From NCBI GenBank assembly GCA_030180135.1, contig CM058231.1, positions 55,500,235 to 55,564,234 on the forward strand: a DNA stretch of 64,000 bases, written 5' to 3'. Every line of letters begins with the position of its first letter. Positions within the stretch are counted from its first letter, which is position 1. This document shows positions 22,757-34,262 of this stretch, one piece after another. Both the position numbers and the translations under genes were made by a program. The notes under the pieces are model-generated. The model had not been told where the DNA came from, did no database searches, and worked only from the letters and a program-made list of their open reading frames with translations. The DNA is from Orychophragmus violaceus. Taxonomy: Eukaryota; Streptophyta; Magnoliopsida; Brassicales; Brassicaceae.

Positions 22757-23886
22757 TCCTTTTCATTTGTTGCCGCCCAAGAGGGCTTTTTAATTCAGAT
22801 TTTTCGTTGCCCGAGGGGGCTTTTAATTTCTTTTTCAGACTTTGGTTGCCCAAGGGGGCTTTAATTTTCTGTTCGAACTCGAGGACATCATGTCCTCTTT
22901 TTTTTTAAAAAAAATCTTTCATGCCTTAGCATAGCTTTCATTGTTTTTATGCCTTAACATAAAATTCGAGCCGTTGCGGCGATTCGAACTTTTCTAGAGG
23001 AACCGAGCAGATAACTTGTCGTGTTGCCTTAGAAGGTTCGTTGCGATCCTTTAAGTCAGTCGCATTTGAGCTCGAGCTTTTTGCCAAGAATGGTTTGGGG
23101 CGCGACTACTTCGTGATGTAGGGTTCAAGCTTAATCGCTGAATCGAAGAGAGAAGTGTTAAGTATGGAAACGAATCGAAGTAAACTTACAAAGATTCGAT
23201 TTAGAGGTTGCATGCTTGAATGGCTGTCTTGACCTCGTTATTTCGCTTGAGGGGTGGGGTAGCCCCCCGATTCTTTTAATGCGTATGAGGTTTTAGAAGA
23301 ATCGTATATTTTTGGAGAGATTGTTCTGAATCTCTTTCTTTGGGACGATCATTTCAGTTCGTTCGAAGCGGGAGGACCGTTCTAGGTCGCTTGTTTTTGG
23401 GCCGATCATTTCAGTTCGTTCGAAGCGGGAGGACCGTTCTAGGTCGCTTGTTTGAAGGGATAATTTCATATCGCTTTGATATATTGGAAGAGGCCATTTC
23501 AGGTCACTTGGGAAGGATAATTTCATATCGCTTTGACTTAGAAGAGATAATTTCATATCTTTCGTTTCGGGAGAGATAATTTCATATCTTTTGTTTTGGG
23601 AAGGGATAATTTCATATCACTTTGCTATAGAAGAGATAATTTCATATCACTTTGGTCCGTTGGAAGAGATAATTTCATATCAACGTAACGCCTCTAACAG
23701 GAAGAGACGTTTGATTAGAAGACTTATTTTGATTTCACAAAGATAAGCTAGTATGACTTCGTCAGAAGTTGTCGAGCTCGGTAAGAGCTTTGTGTTTGGG
23801 GGGTGGCTGCGCTCGAAGTCGAGCTGCCTACGTACCCTTTTAAGGGGGATCAAGCCATTTCGTAGTTCGATTATGTTGATGTACTC
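22757..23886. repeat. Tat-A 3' spacer with tandem repeats
   Basis: No gene. At 23347-23460 a 57-bp unit (GATCATTTCAGTTCGTTCG start) is repeated twice. From 23458 to 23680 the phrase GATAATTTCATATC recurs about seven times at irregular spacing. Near 22780-22870 GCCCAAGAGGGCTTTT-like phrases recur three times. Short tandem arrays between pol and the LTR are usual in Tat elements. Confidence 0.75.
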
Positions 23887-26800
23887 CTAGTGGAAATACT
23901 TTTTGAGGTTGATGATGTTCCAAGGTCGTAGTTCGGGCTTTTGGGTTTCTACCGACTTGAGTCGGTAGACCCCGTCCTTCACAACGTAGGTGACCTGGTA
24001 AGGACCTTCCCACTTTGCTCCTAATTTTCCAGCGTGTTCTTCCTTTTTATGTTCGAACACTTTCCGTAAGACGAGCTCTCCTACTTGAAACCTTCGAGTT
24101 TTGATTCGGGAATCATAGTAGCGAGCCGCGGCTTGTTGGTAATTCTGGAGTCGAGCTAATGCGAGGTTCCTTCTTTCGTCTACGAGGTCGAGCTCGTCAA
24201 TTATCATCTTGTTATTAAGTTCCTCTTGTCGTGGGCATTCTTCCTTGCGAATGCTTGACACGAGAATTTCAGCTGGTACTACCGCCTCGATCCCGTAAGC
24301 CAGCGAGAAGGGAGTCTCGCCAGTGGATTTGCGGGGGGTAGTCCGGTAGGCCCAGAGTACGGCTGGGAGTTCGTCACTCCAGGTTGTTTTGCACTCGTTG
24401 AGCCTTTTATTAAGGCCATTCATAATCGCTTTGTTAGTTGCTTCTGCTAGCCCGTTCCCTTGGGGGTAGCGTGGCGTTGAGTAAGTCAGCTTTATGTTCC
24501 AAGTTCTGCAGAACTCTTTGAACGTGTTTGATATGAACTGATATCCGTTATCGGTGACGATCTCGTGGGGTAGTCCATGTCGGCAAACGATGTTTCGCCA
24601 GACGAACTCCTTAACGTGAACGTCCTTTATTTTCTGGTATGACTCTGCTTCAATCCACTTGATGAAGTAGTCCGTCATCACCAATAGATGTGTGGCTTTC
24701 TTTTTGCCAGATGCGACCAGCGGTCCAACGATGTCCATTCCCCACCGCATGAATGGGTATGGCGATGAGATAGAGGAGAGTTTCTCCGACGCTTGGTGGA
24801 TAATTGGGGCATGCTTTTGGGATTTATCGCACTTGTTGGAGAAAGATTCGCATTCGGTGGCCATTGTAGGCCAATAGTAGTCTTGCCTTTTGATTCGCAC
24901 GGCCAATGCTCGTCCTCCGGAATGGCTTCCGCAGGATCCGTCATGTGTTTGTGCAATCACGGCTAGGGCTTGCTTTTTGTCAAGGCATTTAAGGTAAGGT
25001 CCGGAGAGGCTCCTTTTAAAGAGCTCTCCTTGTGTGACGCAGTACCTCGCGCTTTGCATTTTAAGTTTCCGCGCCTCCCATTTGCCGTCGGTAACTTCGC
25101 CGTTTGTGATGTATCGAATGATCGGAGTTCTCCAATCTTCGTCGTTGTTAGGCTCAGGTCCCTGACTAGTGGATGCGGTTTGAATTGGTCCGTCGGGGAC
25201 GTTCGCGACGTATACGGTTTTTCTAGGATCAAGATCATCGTCAATCTCGATGATGTCGCTATTAGTGTCTCCGAGACACTCTTTGCGTTTGACATCATTC
25301 TTCACAGCGGGCCCGTCCTCTTTCAAGGACAGAGCTTTGAGAGCTATGTCGATGCTCGGTTTTTCTATCCCTTCGACTGGTATGATCCTTTTGAGGTTAG
25401 GATCTGATGTCGATGCTAATGCGGCTAGCGCATCGGCTGCAGTGTTTTCACCTCGTGGGATTCGTGTTAGATCGAAGAATTCGATCTGTTCGGCCAATGT
25501 ATGGACTACCCGTAGGTATGCTTCCATTCGTTTATCTTTGGCCTCGTAGTCGCCATGATATTGGCTTGTGACCAGTTGGGAATCGCTGAAGGCATTTACT
25601 TCTCGGGCTCCTATTGCTATCGCAAGCCTGAGCCCGGCTATCAGCGCTTCGTATTCTGCCTCGTTATTCGATGCGGCGAAGCCCAATCTAAACGATCGTT
25701 CTAATACTTCACCCGTTGGGGAGACTAATTTCACTCCGACTCCGGACCCCTGTCTTGAGGAAGCTCCATCGACGTAGAGTTTCCATCTTTGGGCCGAAGT
25801 CGGGTCGAGTTCTATAGTCGGAGGGAGCTCGATTATGAAATCTGCCAGTACTTGCGATTTTAGGCATGTTCGAGCTTTGTATTCAATGTCGTACTCGCTA
25901 AGTTCGATAGCCCATTTGACCAATCGACCTGATTGGCTTGGACTGTGAAGGATGGTTCTCAGTGGCTGAGAGGTCATCACTATGATCGTGTGCGATTGAA
26001 AATACGGTCGGAGTTTCCGAGCCGATGTTACTAGCGCTAAGGCGAGTTTTTCCATGGCGGGGTACCTGGTTTCAGCATCGATCAAGGTCTTACTGATGTA
26101 ATACACCGGCCGTTGTTCGTTTTGTTCTTCGCGAACCAAGACTCCACTTACTGCTGCCGTCGAGACAGCTAGGTAGAGGTAAAGGGGTTCTCCTTCTACT
26201 GGTTTCGCCAGTATGGGTGGTTCGCTTAAGTAAGCTTTGAGCTGAGTGAATGCCTCTTCACACTTTTCGTCCCAAAGGAACTTTTTGTTTGCTTTGAGCA
26301 AGTGATAGAAGGGTAGACATTTATCAGTCAAACTTGAGATGAAGCGATTCAGAGCAGCTATTTTGCCGGTTAGGCGCTGGACTTCTCGCGTTGTTCTGGG
26401 GGATTTCATCTCTATGAACATTGCGATCTGTTTGGGGTTCGCTTCGATCCCTCTTTCGGTCACTAAGTAACTGAGGAACTCTCCTGAAGGGACCCCGAAG
26501 GTACATTTAGCTGGGTTGAGTTTCATCCCATACTTATTGAGAATGGTAAAGCATTCTTTTAGTTGGGGGATGTGATCCTCGTACCTCGAAGATTTTACCA
26601 GCATATCATCGATGTAGACCTCCATGGTTTTGCCTAGGAGTCCTGAAAACATCTTGTTGACGAGGCGCTGGTAAGTTGCTCCTGCGTTTTTTAGTCCGAA
26701 GGGCATGACTTTGTAGCAGTACGTGCCTCGATCAGTTATGAACGAAGTCTTTTCTTAGTCTTCAGGGTTCATCAATATTTGATTGTACCCTGAGAACGCA

Positions 26801-27327
26801 TCCATAAAGGATATCAGCTGATGTCCAGCGGTGGCCTCGACCAGTCGGTCGATGTGCGGGAGTGGGAAGCTGTCCTTTGGACATGCTTTGTTGAGATCCG
26901 TGAAGTCTACACAGACCCTCCACTTTCCGTTCTTTTTCTTAACCACCACGGGGTTTGCGAGCCAGTCGGGGTACTTGACCTCTCTGATCGATCCAATTTT
27001 CAATAACCGATCGACTTCGTCATTGACGGCTTTGGCCCGCTCAGGGCCTAGTTTTCGACGTTTCTGTCTTACCGGTTTGTAGGTTGGGTCGACATTCAGC
27101 TCGTCGCTGGTTACGTCGATGTTTATCCCTTTCATGTCTGCTGAAGACCAGGCGAAGGAGTCGACGTTCTGTTTGAGAAAAGAGACCAGTTCGTTCTTAA
27201 CCGGCTCTGATAGGTCGATTCCGATGCCAACGAGTCTTTCGGGATGAGCCTCGTCTATGTAGACCTGAGTCGTGAGGTCCTTTGGGGGTCCTATTTGACT
27301 GGGGTCGTTCGACCTTTTGGTCTGCAT
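23887..27327 (-). pseudogene. Tat-A pol: RT, RNase H, archaeal-type RNase H, integrase
   Basis: Two minus-strand frames separated by one stop near 26755 (NPED, stop, EKTSF): 26755-27327 (RT N-terminus, RVCVDFTDLNKACPKDSFPL) and 23887-26706 (939 codons). In the long frame YIDD lies at residues 31-34. RT-linked RNase H is at about 150-290, where the first acidic residue looks replaced (VSTAAVS). The second, archaeal-type RNase H is at 308-435 (WKLYVDGASS, NNEAEYEAL, FSDSQ, NTAADAL, with D-E-D-D kept). The integrase zinc motif is about 590-640 and the D-D-E core about 668-790 (MDIVGP, TDNG, GLAEA). In the zinc motif the last cysteine reads serine (CDKSQK). Nearly full-length but unlikely to be active. 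Confidence 0.88.
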
Positions 27328-27357
27328 GGTGGTGAGCTCCTCCTCTTTCTGTAATTG

Positions 27358-28435
27358 CTACGCAGGGGATTTCTCGATCTGCTTGTATCCGTTCATGTAG
27401 CAATGACGGGAAATCTTTTGACTTCCGTGAATGGTTTTGATCCCTTTGGGTGTCGGGAACTTTACGCATTGGTGGTAGGTCGATGGTACCGCTTTCATGT
27501 CATATATCCATGGTCGACCTAGGATTGCGTTATAGGGAGCTGGCCGATCTACTATGACAAACTCTGTCATTCTCCGAACTCCTCCAGCAATTACTGGGGC
27601 GAAGACGGAGCCCATCGAGTATGTCGTTTCGCCAGCAAAACCTACTAGTGGTGTATTTTCTTCCACAATCTCGGAGTCGTTAAAGCCCATCTTTTTGAAC
27701 GCGTCGTAAAAGAGGACATCTACCGAACTTCCTGTGTCAATCATTATCCTTGAGAGTTCAACATCTCCCACTACTAGACAAACGAGGAGAGCGTCCTCGT
27801 GTGGTTTGTCGAGATTACTTGTCTCGCTCTCGTGGGAAATGATTTCGTGGTCTGGACCCAACATTGGGGTTTTTCCCCCTCTGTCGGTCTCGACTCTTCT
27901 TTGAAGAGCTTTGATCGAATTGACCGAGTCGCGGCAAAGCTTGGAGCCACCGAAGATGAAGTCGATTCGTTTAGGGGGTATAGCCCGTACACCCCCCCCC
28001 CCCCCGCAGAGACGAGGGAGATTGATTCCTGAGCGTAAACTTTTGGCAGGAGCCGGAGGCGGGGATAGTGCCGAACCTCCCAGAGTACAGCTCAGGTTAA
28101 GCTCGCCGAGGATGAACTCGACTCGCTTCCGTGACCCTTGAGGGAGTGTTTCGGGAGATTCCGGCTCCTTTGACCGTTCCCATTTGTTTTGAGAGTGCTT
28201 TTTGGAGTTCGACTCCTTGGTCTGTTTGTTTTCCTTTTTGTCGGACGGAGTTTCCTCCTCGACCTCGGAGTCTTTTTTGCTTTCGGACTCTTGTTTTTGA
28301 GCCTCTGCTTTAGCTCGAGTATAGCAGTCCTCGGTCGAGTGTCCTCTTTTATTGTGGAAATCACAGAATTTTTCCTTGTCGAACTCGAATTTCTTTGAGC
28401 TCTTTGGGCTCTCGACCGCGTTGACGTTCCCTGAT
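27358..28435 (-). pseudogene. Tat-A protease and gag C-terminus
   Basis: The minus-strand frame 27358-27864 holds the protease active site (RIMIDTGSSVDVLFYDAFK) and flap (APYNAILGRPW). Upstream (27865 to about 28435) lie the GGSKLCRDSV block, a 14-base poly-C (poly-G on the coding strand) near 27992-28005 that likely causes frame slips, and a zinc-knuckle-like CDFHNKRGHSTEDC of the gag end. Beyond about 28435 the sequence becomes Copia-3, so the rest of gag is missing. Confidence 0.82.
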
Positions 28436-28436
28436 T

Positions 28437-31400
28437 TACAAATACTTCTGATAATACCTCATGGGTTATGGATACTGGTTGTGGGGCTCATATTTGTACT
28501 AATATGCAGGCACTCAGCAACAGTAGGAAGCTGAAGCAAGGACAAGTGGAGCTACGAGTTGGGAATGGAGCGAAAGTTCCTGCACTAGCTGTAGGCACAT
28601 ACTTGTTGTCTTTACCTTCGGGATTGGTTTTAGAACTTAATAACTGCTATTTTGTACCTGCGATAACCAGAAATATTATTTCAGTTTCTTTGTTGGATTT
28701 GGAAGGTTATGATTTTTCAGTTAAGAATAAATTATGTTCCTTCAATCGCAATAATTTGTTCTATGGTTGTGCCCCTCTTACGAATGGGCTTTACATACTT
28801 GATCAATCCGCGCCAATTTATAACATTAATACCAAACGGTTCAAACCCAATGAGGAGAACCGAACGTTTCTATGGAATTGTCGTTTAGGGCACATCAGTG
28901 AGAAACACATTAAGAGGCTCCATTCGAATGGACTTCTTGGCTCATTTGACTTTGAGTCATGTGAGAAATGCGAATCCTGCCTGATGGGCAAAATGACGCG
29001 GGCCCCCTTTAATAAACCCAACGAGAGGGCCAGTGACTTATTGGGCCTGATACACACTGATGTGTGTGGCCCAATGTCCACAAATGCAAGAGGAAACTAT
29101 CAGTACTTCATTACCTTCACTGATGATTTCAGCAGGTATGGATATGTTTATTTAATGAAACATAAGTCTGAATCGTTTGAGAGATTCAGAGAATTCCAAA
29201 ATGAAGTACATAACCAACTTGGCAAAAGCATTAAAGCTCTTCGGTCCGACCGAGGAGGAGAATACTTGAGCCAAGAGTTCAGTGATCATCTAAGAGAGTG
29301 TGGGATAGTTTCCCAACTCACTCCTCCTGGAACACCTCAATGGACCGGTGTGTCTGAGAGGAGGAATCGGACCTTATTGGATATGGTTCGGTCTATGATG
29401 AGTCACACAGACCTTCCAATATCCCTTTGGGGATATGCTCTGCTAACAGCAGCGTTCACCCTAAATAGAGCGCCATCAAAAGCAGTAGCTAAGACACCAT
29501 ATGAATTATGGACTGGAGAAACTCCAGTGCTGTCTTATCTTAGAATTTGGGGTTGTGAAGCCTATGTCAAGAGATTAATCTCTGACAAGCTTACACCAAA
29601 GTCTGATAAATGCTACTTCATTGGTTATCCGAAGGAGACCAAGGCTTATTACTTCTACCTACGATCCGAGAACAAGATTCTTGTTGCCCGGGATTGTAAT
29701 TTTCTTGAGAGGGAGTTTCTCTCTAAGAAAAACAGTGGGAGTAAGGTACTGCTTGAAGAAATTCAAGATGAACAGGGCACTGCTCAACCTAATAAGGAAG
29801 AGCAGCAGGAGGACCTACAAGAAATTGTAGAGCCTTAACCTGTGGTACCTGAAGTTCGAAGATCCGGGAGGATCCGTCACGAACCCGAGAGATATCAAGG
29901 ATTCCTCGTGACTGACTGTCATGATCTTCTGATCATTGATGGTGATGAACCATCGAACTTCAATCAAGCCATGATGGGCCCAGATTCCTCCAAGTGGCGT
30001 AAGGCCACTGATTCCGAAATGGACTCCATGTCGGTCAACCAAGTGTTTTCATTGGTTGATTTACCCGCTGGTGTAAAAGCCATCGAGTGTAAATGGATCT
30101 TCAAGAAGAAGATAGACGTGGATGGAAATGTCCAGATTTATAAAGCCAGGTTGGTGGCAAAAGGTTTCAGGCAAGTTCACGGTGTGGATTATGATGAAAC
30201 CTATTCCCCAGTGGCTATGATGAAATCTATTCGGATTCTACTAGCAACTGCAGCTTTTCATGATTATGAAATTTGGCAGATGGACGTGAAAACCGCCTTC
30301 CTGAATGGTATTCTGGAAGAGGATGTGTATATGACACAACCTGACGGTTACATAGATCCAAAGAATGCTGGGAAAGTATGCAAGCTTCATAAATCCATTT
30401 ATGGATTGAAGCAAGCATCGAGGAGCTGGAATCTTCGTTTTGATGAAGCGATCAAGCAATTTGACTTCATCAGAAACGAAGAAGAACAATGCGTGTATAA
30501 AAAGACTAGTGGGAGCAAGATAGTATTTCTTATTCTGTATGTCGATGACATACTTCTTCTCGGAAACGACGTACCAATGCTGCGGTCGGTAAAGGACTGG
30601 CTTGGAAGTTGTTTTTCCATGTAAGACATGGGTGAAGCCGCATACGTTCTTGGAATCCGGATCTACCGGGATAGATCTAAAAGGCTGATAGGCTTGTGTC
30701 AAGATTCATACATTGACAAAGTCCTGCATAGATTCAGCATGGCAGATTCCAAGAAGGGCTTCACACCAATGGTACATGGCACAACGCTAAGAAAGAAGCA
30801 GAGCCCTACGACGGCTGCTGAGCTTGAGCGCATGAAGAATATTCCTTATGCATCTGCAATAGGATCTATTATGTATGCCATGATCTGTACTCGTCCTGAT
30901 GTTGCTTATGCATTGAGCATGACGAGTAGATACCAGTCTGATCCAGGTGAAAGCCACTGGATTGCCGTCAAGAATATCCTGAAGTATCTGAGACATACTA
31001 AGGATAAGTTCTTGGTGTACGGTGGAAGTGATGTGCTTGAAGTCAGTGGATTCACGGACGCAAGTTTCCAGACAGACAAAGATGATTTCCGGTCACAGTC
31101 CGGTTATATCTTTTGTCTGAATGGCGGTGCAGTTAGTTGGAGAAGCTCCAAGCAAGACACCGTTGCTGATTCCACTACAGAAGCTGAATATGTCGCCGCC
31201 TCAGAAGCAGCGAAGGAAGCTGTTTGGATACGAAAGTTCATTATTGAACTAGGTGTGATACCGAATGCAGCTGAGCCTCTGGCACTGTTTTGTGATAACA
31301 ATGGTGCTATAGCTCAGGCAAAGGAACCAAGATCACACCAGAAATCCAAGCATATACTAAGAAGATTTCACTTGATACGTGATATCATTAATAGAAAGGA

Positions 31401-31521
31401 AGTCAAGATCAGCCGAGTTCCGACAGATGATAATGTCGCTGATCCGTTGACAAAGCCACTCCCAAGGCCTAAGCTCGAGTACCTGACTGAAGCTGTAGGC
31501 ATTAGAGACATTGAAATGTAA
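28437..31521 (+). pseudogene. Copia-3 pol: protease, integrase, RT, RNase H
   Basis: One reading frame throughout, broken only by TAA at 29836-29838 and 30622-30624. Protease VMDTGCGAHIC lies near 28470. The pre-integrase zinc motif (RLGHISEKHIKRL, CEKCESCL) is at 28880-28990. The integrase core has D in HTDVCGP, D in SDRGGEY and E in GVSERRN at 29050-29370. RT has FLILYVDDILLLG near 30525-30560. RNase H has FTDASF, STTEAEYVA and FCDNNGAI at 31050-31300. It ends LTEAVGIRDIEM with TAA at 31519-31521. This is by far the best preserved copia pol in the window and gives the reference for the decayed copies. Confidence 0.88.
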
Positions 31522-32370
31522 TCTAAATTTGAGTGGGAGTTTGAGGGCTTTATTTAGTTATTGATATGTTCTTGTAAAACATTTAAGATGTTTAATAAAA
31601 TTATTTTTCAAGATTATTTTAACTGTGATGAAATAATCGTTCCAAAATGATATGAACCATTTTATAGGTCATCGAAGTAAGTGACTTGATCTTGAGTCAT
31701 CAAAGTCATTTAGCTTGATCATGAGACCCTATGTTTGATAGATGGCTTATATCATCCTGTCCCTAGTCGAAGGTTGTTGAAATTGGAACACCAACAACCG
31801 AGTGAGACTAGATTGGTATGTGACTTATGACAAAGTCTCAGGATGTCATAGATGCACGGCATCAAAGTCAGTACATAGGTGTATGTTGGGGTACATACGA
31901 CCGGACATGACCCGCTTATAAGAACTCTTCAGGATATTTATATCTGTGTCATAAGAGATTCTTACTACGACTATAGAGTATAGTCCTTAGACCTGAGTTC
32001 GCATGCATGTGACTGCACATGAACTGATGCGCTTTGATCATTGTCTAACGCTGTCGTTTAGCGATAGTTATAAGGACCTTGTTTGGGTGTATTATGAAAT
32101 GAGTAGTTTACAGTGATGGAACAAGACGGGATTTGTCCCTCCAATATAAATGGAGTGAATATCTCTAGGCCAATCGGAGATTTGAATACTGGAAAATGCA
32201 TGGCCATGCTCAAACGGACTGTCCCGAGTCGTTTGGATTGTCAGTGTCAAATCAGAGTCCGATGAACATGATTAGGCTTTATAAGGATGACACTCATCTT
32301 GCCTTATGACTAATCGAGATATTGAGACAAAAGGAATATGAATACAGAGATTCCAGTACAAGTGGGAGAT
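31522..32370 (+). other. Copia-3 3' untranslated region and polypurine tract
   Basis: Noncoding, conserved in Copia-1, -2 and -4. It includes an early GAGTGGGAGT purine stretch (31551-31560), a perfect 8-bp stem at 31772-31799 (GGTTGTTG with CAACAACC), a small GATGC-ACG-GCATC hairpin near 31851-31863, and the final polypurine tract before the LTR. Confidence 0.75.
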
Positions 32371-33008
32371 TGTTGGAATTATGTCCAGTAATCTCTGTAC
32401 TGTCTCTAGAAAGTAAGAGTATGTCAATGATCAGACATAAGTCATATAATACTGGGGGTCATGATGGCTTGCTAGAGTCCGCTCATGATCTGTAAGTCTT
32501 GGATTTATTACCTTTATTATATGATCCCATATGGGTCACACGCCTAAGCTAACAGGAAAACTATAAGGGAATGGTTCAGCAGAAGTACGGTAAAAGTGCC
32601 AGGCATTTACTGTACTTAGAGAGAATAAAGGGGCCTGATTAAATCTAAGGGATTTAATCAGACTGGGATTTGGGCCCAAAAGCCCAACAAAACTAGACAA
32701 GAGTTTTATAACTAAAACTAAACCTAGCTCTCTTTCTCTCCAACTCTCTCTGCGCCTCTCCTCTCTCTCTCTGCGCCTCCCTCTCTCTGGTCTAGCAGCC
32801 ATTTTTCCTGAAGTGTGCGTGTGTGAACCTCTTGAGGAGCTGTCCCTTGGCGGTTCTGCTGATCTCTGACGATACCTCTCTAATCCGCTGCATAAACAAG
32901 GTATTACTGAGATCCCTTTATGATTCTGAATGAGAACCTAGATCCAATATGTTTAGTTGAGTTTAATCTGAAAGAATTAAACCAGGACAAACAGTAAACA
33001 ATCCATCA
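32371..33008 (+). repeat. Copia-3 3' LTR
   Basis: Begins TGTTGGAATTATGTCC and ends about AATCCATCA (638 bp; the last bases are uncertain because no second LTR exists). Same LTR family as Copia-4 (636 bp). Contains CT-rich microrepeats at 32728-32790. Confidence 0.82.
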
Positions 33009-33572
33009 GAACGCACCAAGGACACCAGTCGCGACACCATCGAGATCGATGATGATCTCGATCCAAGAAGCACAGTGTACATCGCGAACGTCCCTGATGG
33101 ACCATTCCAAGATGCATCCACTAGTCAAGGACATGAGCCTAACGATGACGAAGATTAGAGAACTCCGATCATTTGATACATTACAAATGGCGAAGTCCCC
33201 AACGACAAATGGGAGACGCGGAAACTCAAGACGCAAAGTGCAAGGTAATGCGTCACGCAAGGAGAGCTCTTTAAAAGAAGTCTCTCCGGACCTTACCTCA
33301 AATGCCTCGATAAAAAGCAAGCCCTAGCCGTGATCACGCAGGCCCACGACGAATTCTGCGGAAGCCATTCCGGAGGACGAGCCCTAGCCGTACGAATCAA
33401 AAGGCAAGGCTATTTCTGGCCAACAATGGCCACCGAATGCGAATCTTTTTCCAGCAAATGCGACAAATGCCAAAAGCATGCCCCAATTATCCACCAAGCA
33501 TCGTAGAAACTCTCCTCTATCTCATCGCCATATCCATTCATGCGATGGGGAATGGACATCGTAGAACCTTTA
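33009..33572 (+). pseudogene. Tat-B pol: RNase H-integrase linker and integrase zinc motif
   Basis: Reads TIEIDDDLDPRSTVYIANVP, a stop near 33157, then TPIIRYITNGEVPNDKW, a zinc-binding part with all ligands (H, H, CDKCQK near 33455-33475) and MRWGMDIVEP, where Copia-2 interrupts it. Residues follow Tat-A closely; several stops exist. Confidence 0.8.
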
Positions 33573-34247
33573 TGTTGGGAATGTCCTGAAATCTACCGTA
33601 CTATCTCTAGAAAGTATGATAAGTGTCGAGATCAGACATAAGTCATAAATACTGGGTGATCATGATGGCTTGCTAGAGTCCGCTCTTGATCTATAAGTTT
33701 AGGACTTATTACCAGTATTGTATGATCCCAAAGGGTCACACACCATAGCTAACGGGAAAGTTAAGATGGAATTAATACGTTAAGATGCTAAGGCATTTAC
33801 TGTATTTGTACAGAGAGTTGGGCAGACAACAAATGGGCTTTTGTCTGATTTGTGTCTTGGGCCCAAAAGTCTAATGGACCATTAGTTTAATTAATTAAAC
33901 TTGGGCCCATTAGTGATTAAAAAGGAGAGATTGCAACATTAGGTTGACTAATGTTTTTGGCGTTTTTGGAAACCAGCCGTGGCTCTCTCTCTCTCAATCC
34001 TCTCTCTCTGTTGATTCATTCCATCCGGTCTAGCAGCCATCCGTGCTTGTAAGCGTGTGGATACCTGAGGAGGAGCCGATTCTCATCAGCTCTAATCTGA
34101 TCTCATCTTTACCACCAATCATTCCGCTGCAAAAGGTAAAGATCAGGTTTGTTTTATGATTCGTTTTGCAAGAACCTAGATCTGTTTAAGGATTTGTGTT
34201 AGGTTGTAATACGAGAATTAAACCTTGGAAACACCTATAATCCTAGA
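33573..34247 (+). repeat. Copia-2 5' LTR
   Basis: TGTTGGGAATGTCCTG to AATCCTAGA; the 3' copy ends AATCCTACA. Carries GGGCCCAAAAGTC-like sequence in U3 and CT repeats near 33984-34010. Confidence 0.92.
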
Positions 34248-34248
34248 G

Positions 34249-34262
34249 TGGTATCAGAGCCA
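34249..34262 (+). other. Copia-2 primer-binding site
   Basis: TGGTATCAGAGCCA, complementary to the 3' end of initiator Met tRNA, the usual copia primer (family knowledge), one base after the LTR. Confidence 0.9.

Larger units (their letters stand above)
19244..28435 (-). mobile_element. Tat-A: Tat-lineage Ty3/gypsy retrotransposon, 5'-truncated
   Basis: Minus-strand element. From its 3' end: LTR (19244-19782), polypurine tract (19783-19797), an antisense ORF (20240-22756), a tandem-repeat spacer (23290-23700), pol (23887-27327), protease and gag end (27358 to about 28435). The 5' LTR, leader and most of gag are missing because the element joins Copia-3 abruptly inside gag. Tat membership rests on a second, archaeal-type RNase H after the RT-RNase H and on an additional ORF between pol and the 3' LTR, both known for Tat elements. 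Confidence 0.88.
28436..33008 (+). mobile_element. Copia-3: Ty1/copia retrotransposon, 5'-truncated
   Basis: Starts inside the gag-protease boundary (28430-28445), lacking 5' LTR, leader and gag. It has one long pol frame (28437-31521), a 3' UTR, polypurine tract (AAGTGGGAGAT, 32360-32370) and a 3' LTR (32371-33008). On the left it abuts truncated Tat-A gag; on the right Tat-B pol begins. The missing 5' half and the two truncated Tat copies point to a deletion or recombination across this site. LTR type equals Copia-4. Confidence 0.85.

Noticed and set aside
20498..22853. Long minus-strand open frames opposite the Tat-A antisense ORF (for example 21123-21713, 22129-22542)
   Set aside because: They have low-complexity compositions and mirror the GC-rich third positions of the plus-strand ORF, whose domain and splice structure are shared with Tat-B.
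24970..25777. Plus-strand open frames of 99-145 codons inside Tat-A pol
   Set aside because: Shadows of the conserved minus-strand pol frame; no family-like features.
27992..28005. Poly-C tract as a functional quadruplex
   Set aside because: A run of 14 C is more likely slippage in a dead gag frame or sequencing noise; nothing else supports function.
32728..32790. CT-rich stretch as a separate microsatellite locus
   Set aside because: It is a regular part of the copia LTR 5' leader and occurs at the same place in the other copies.
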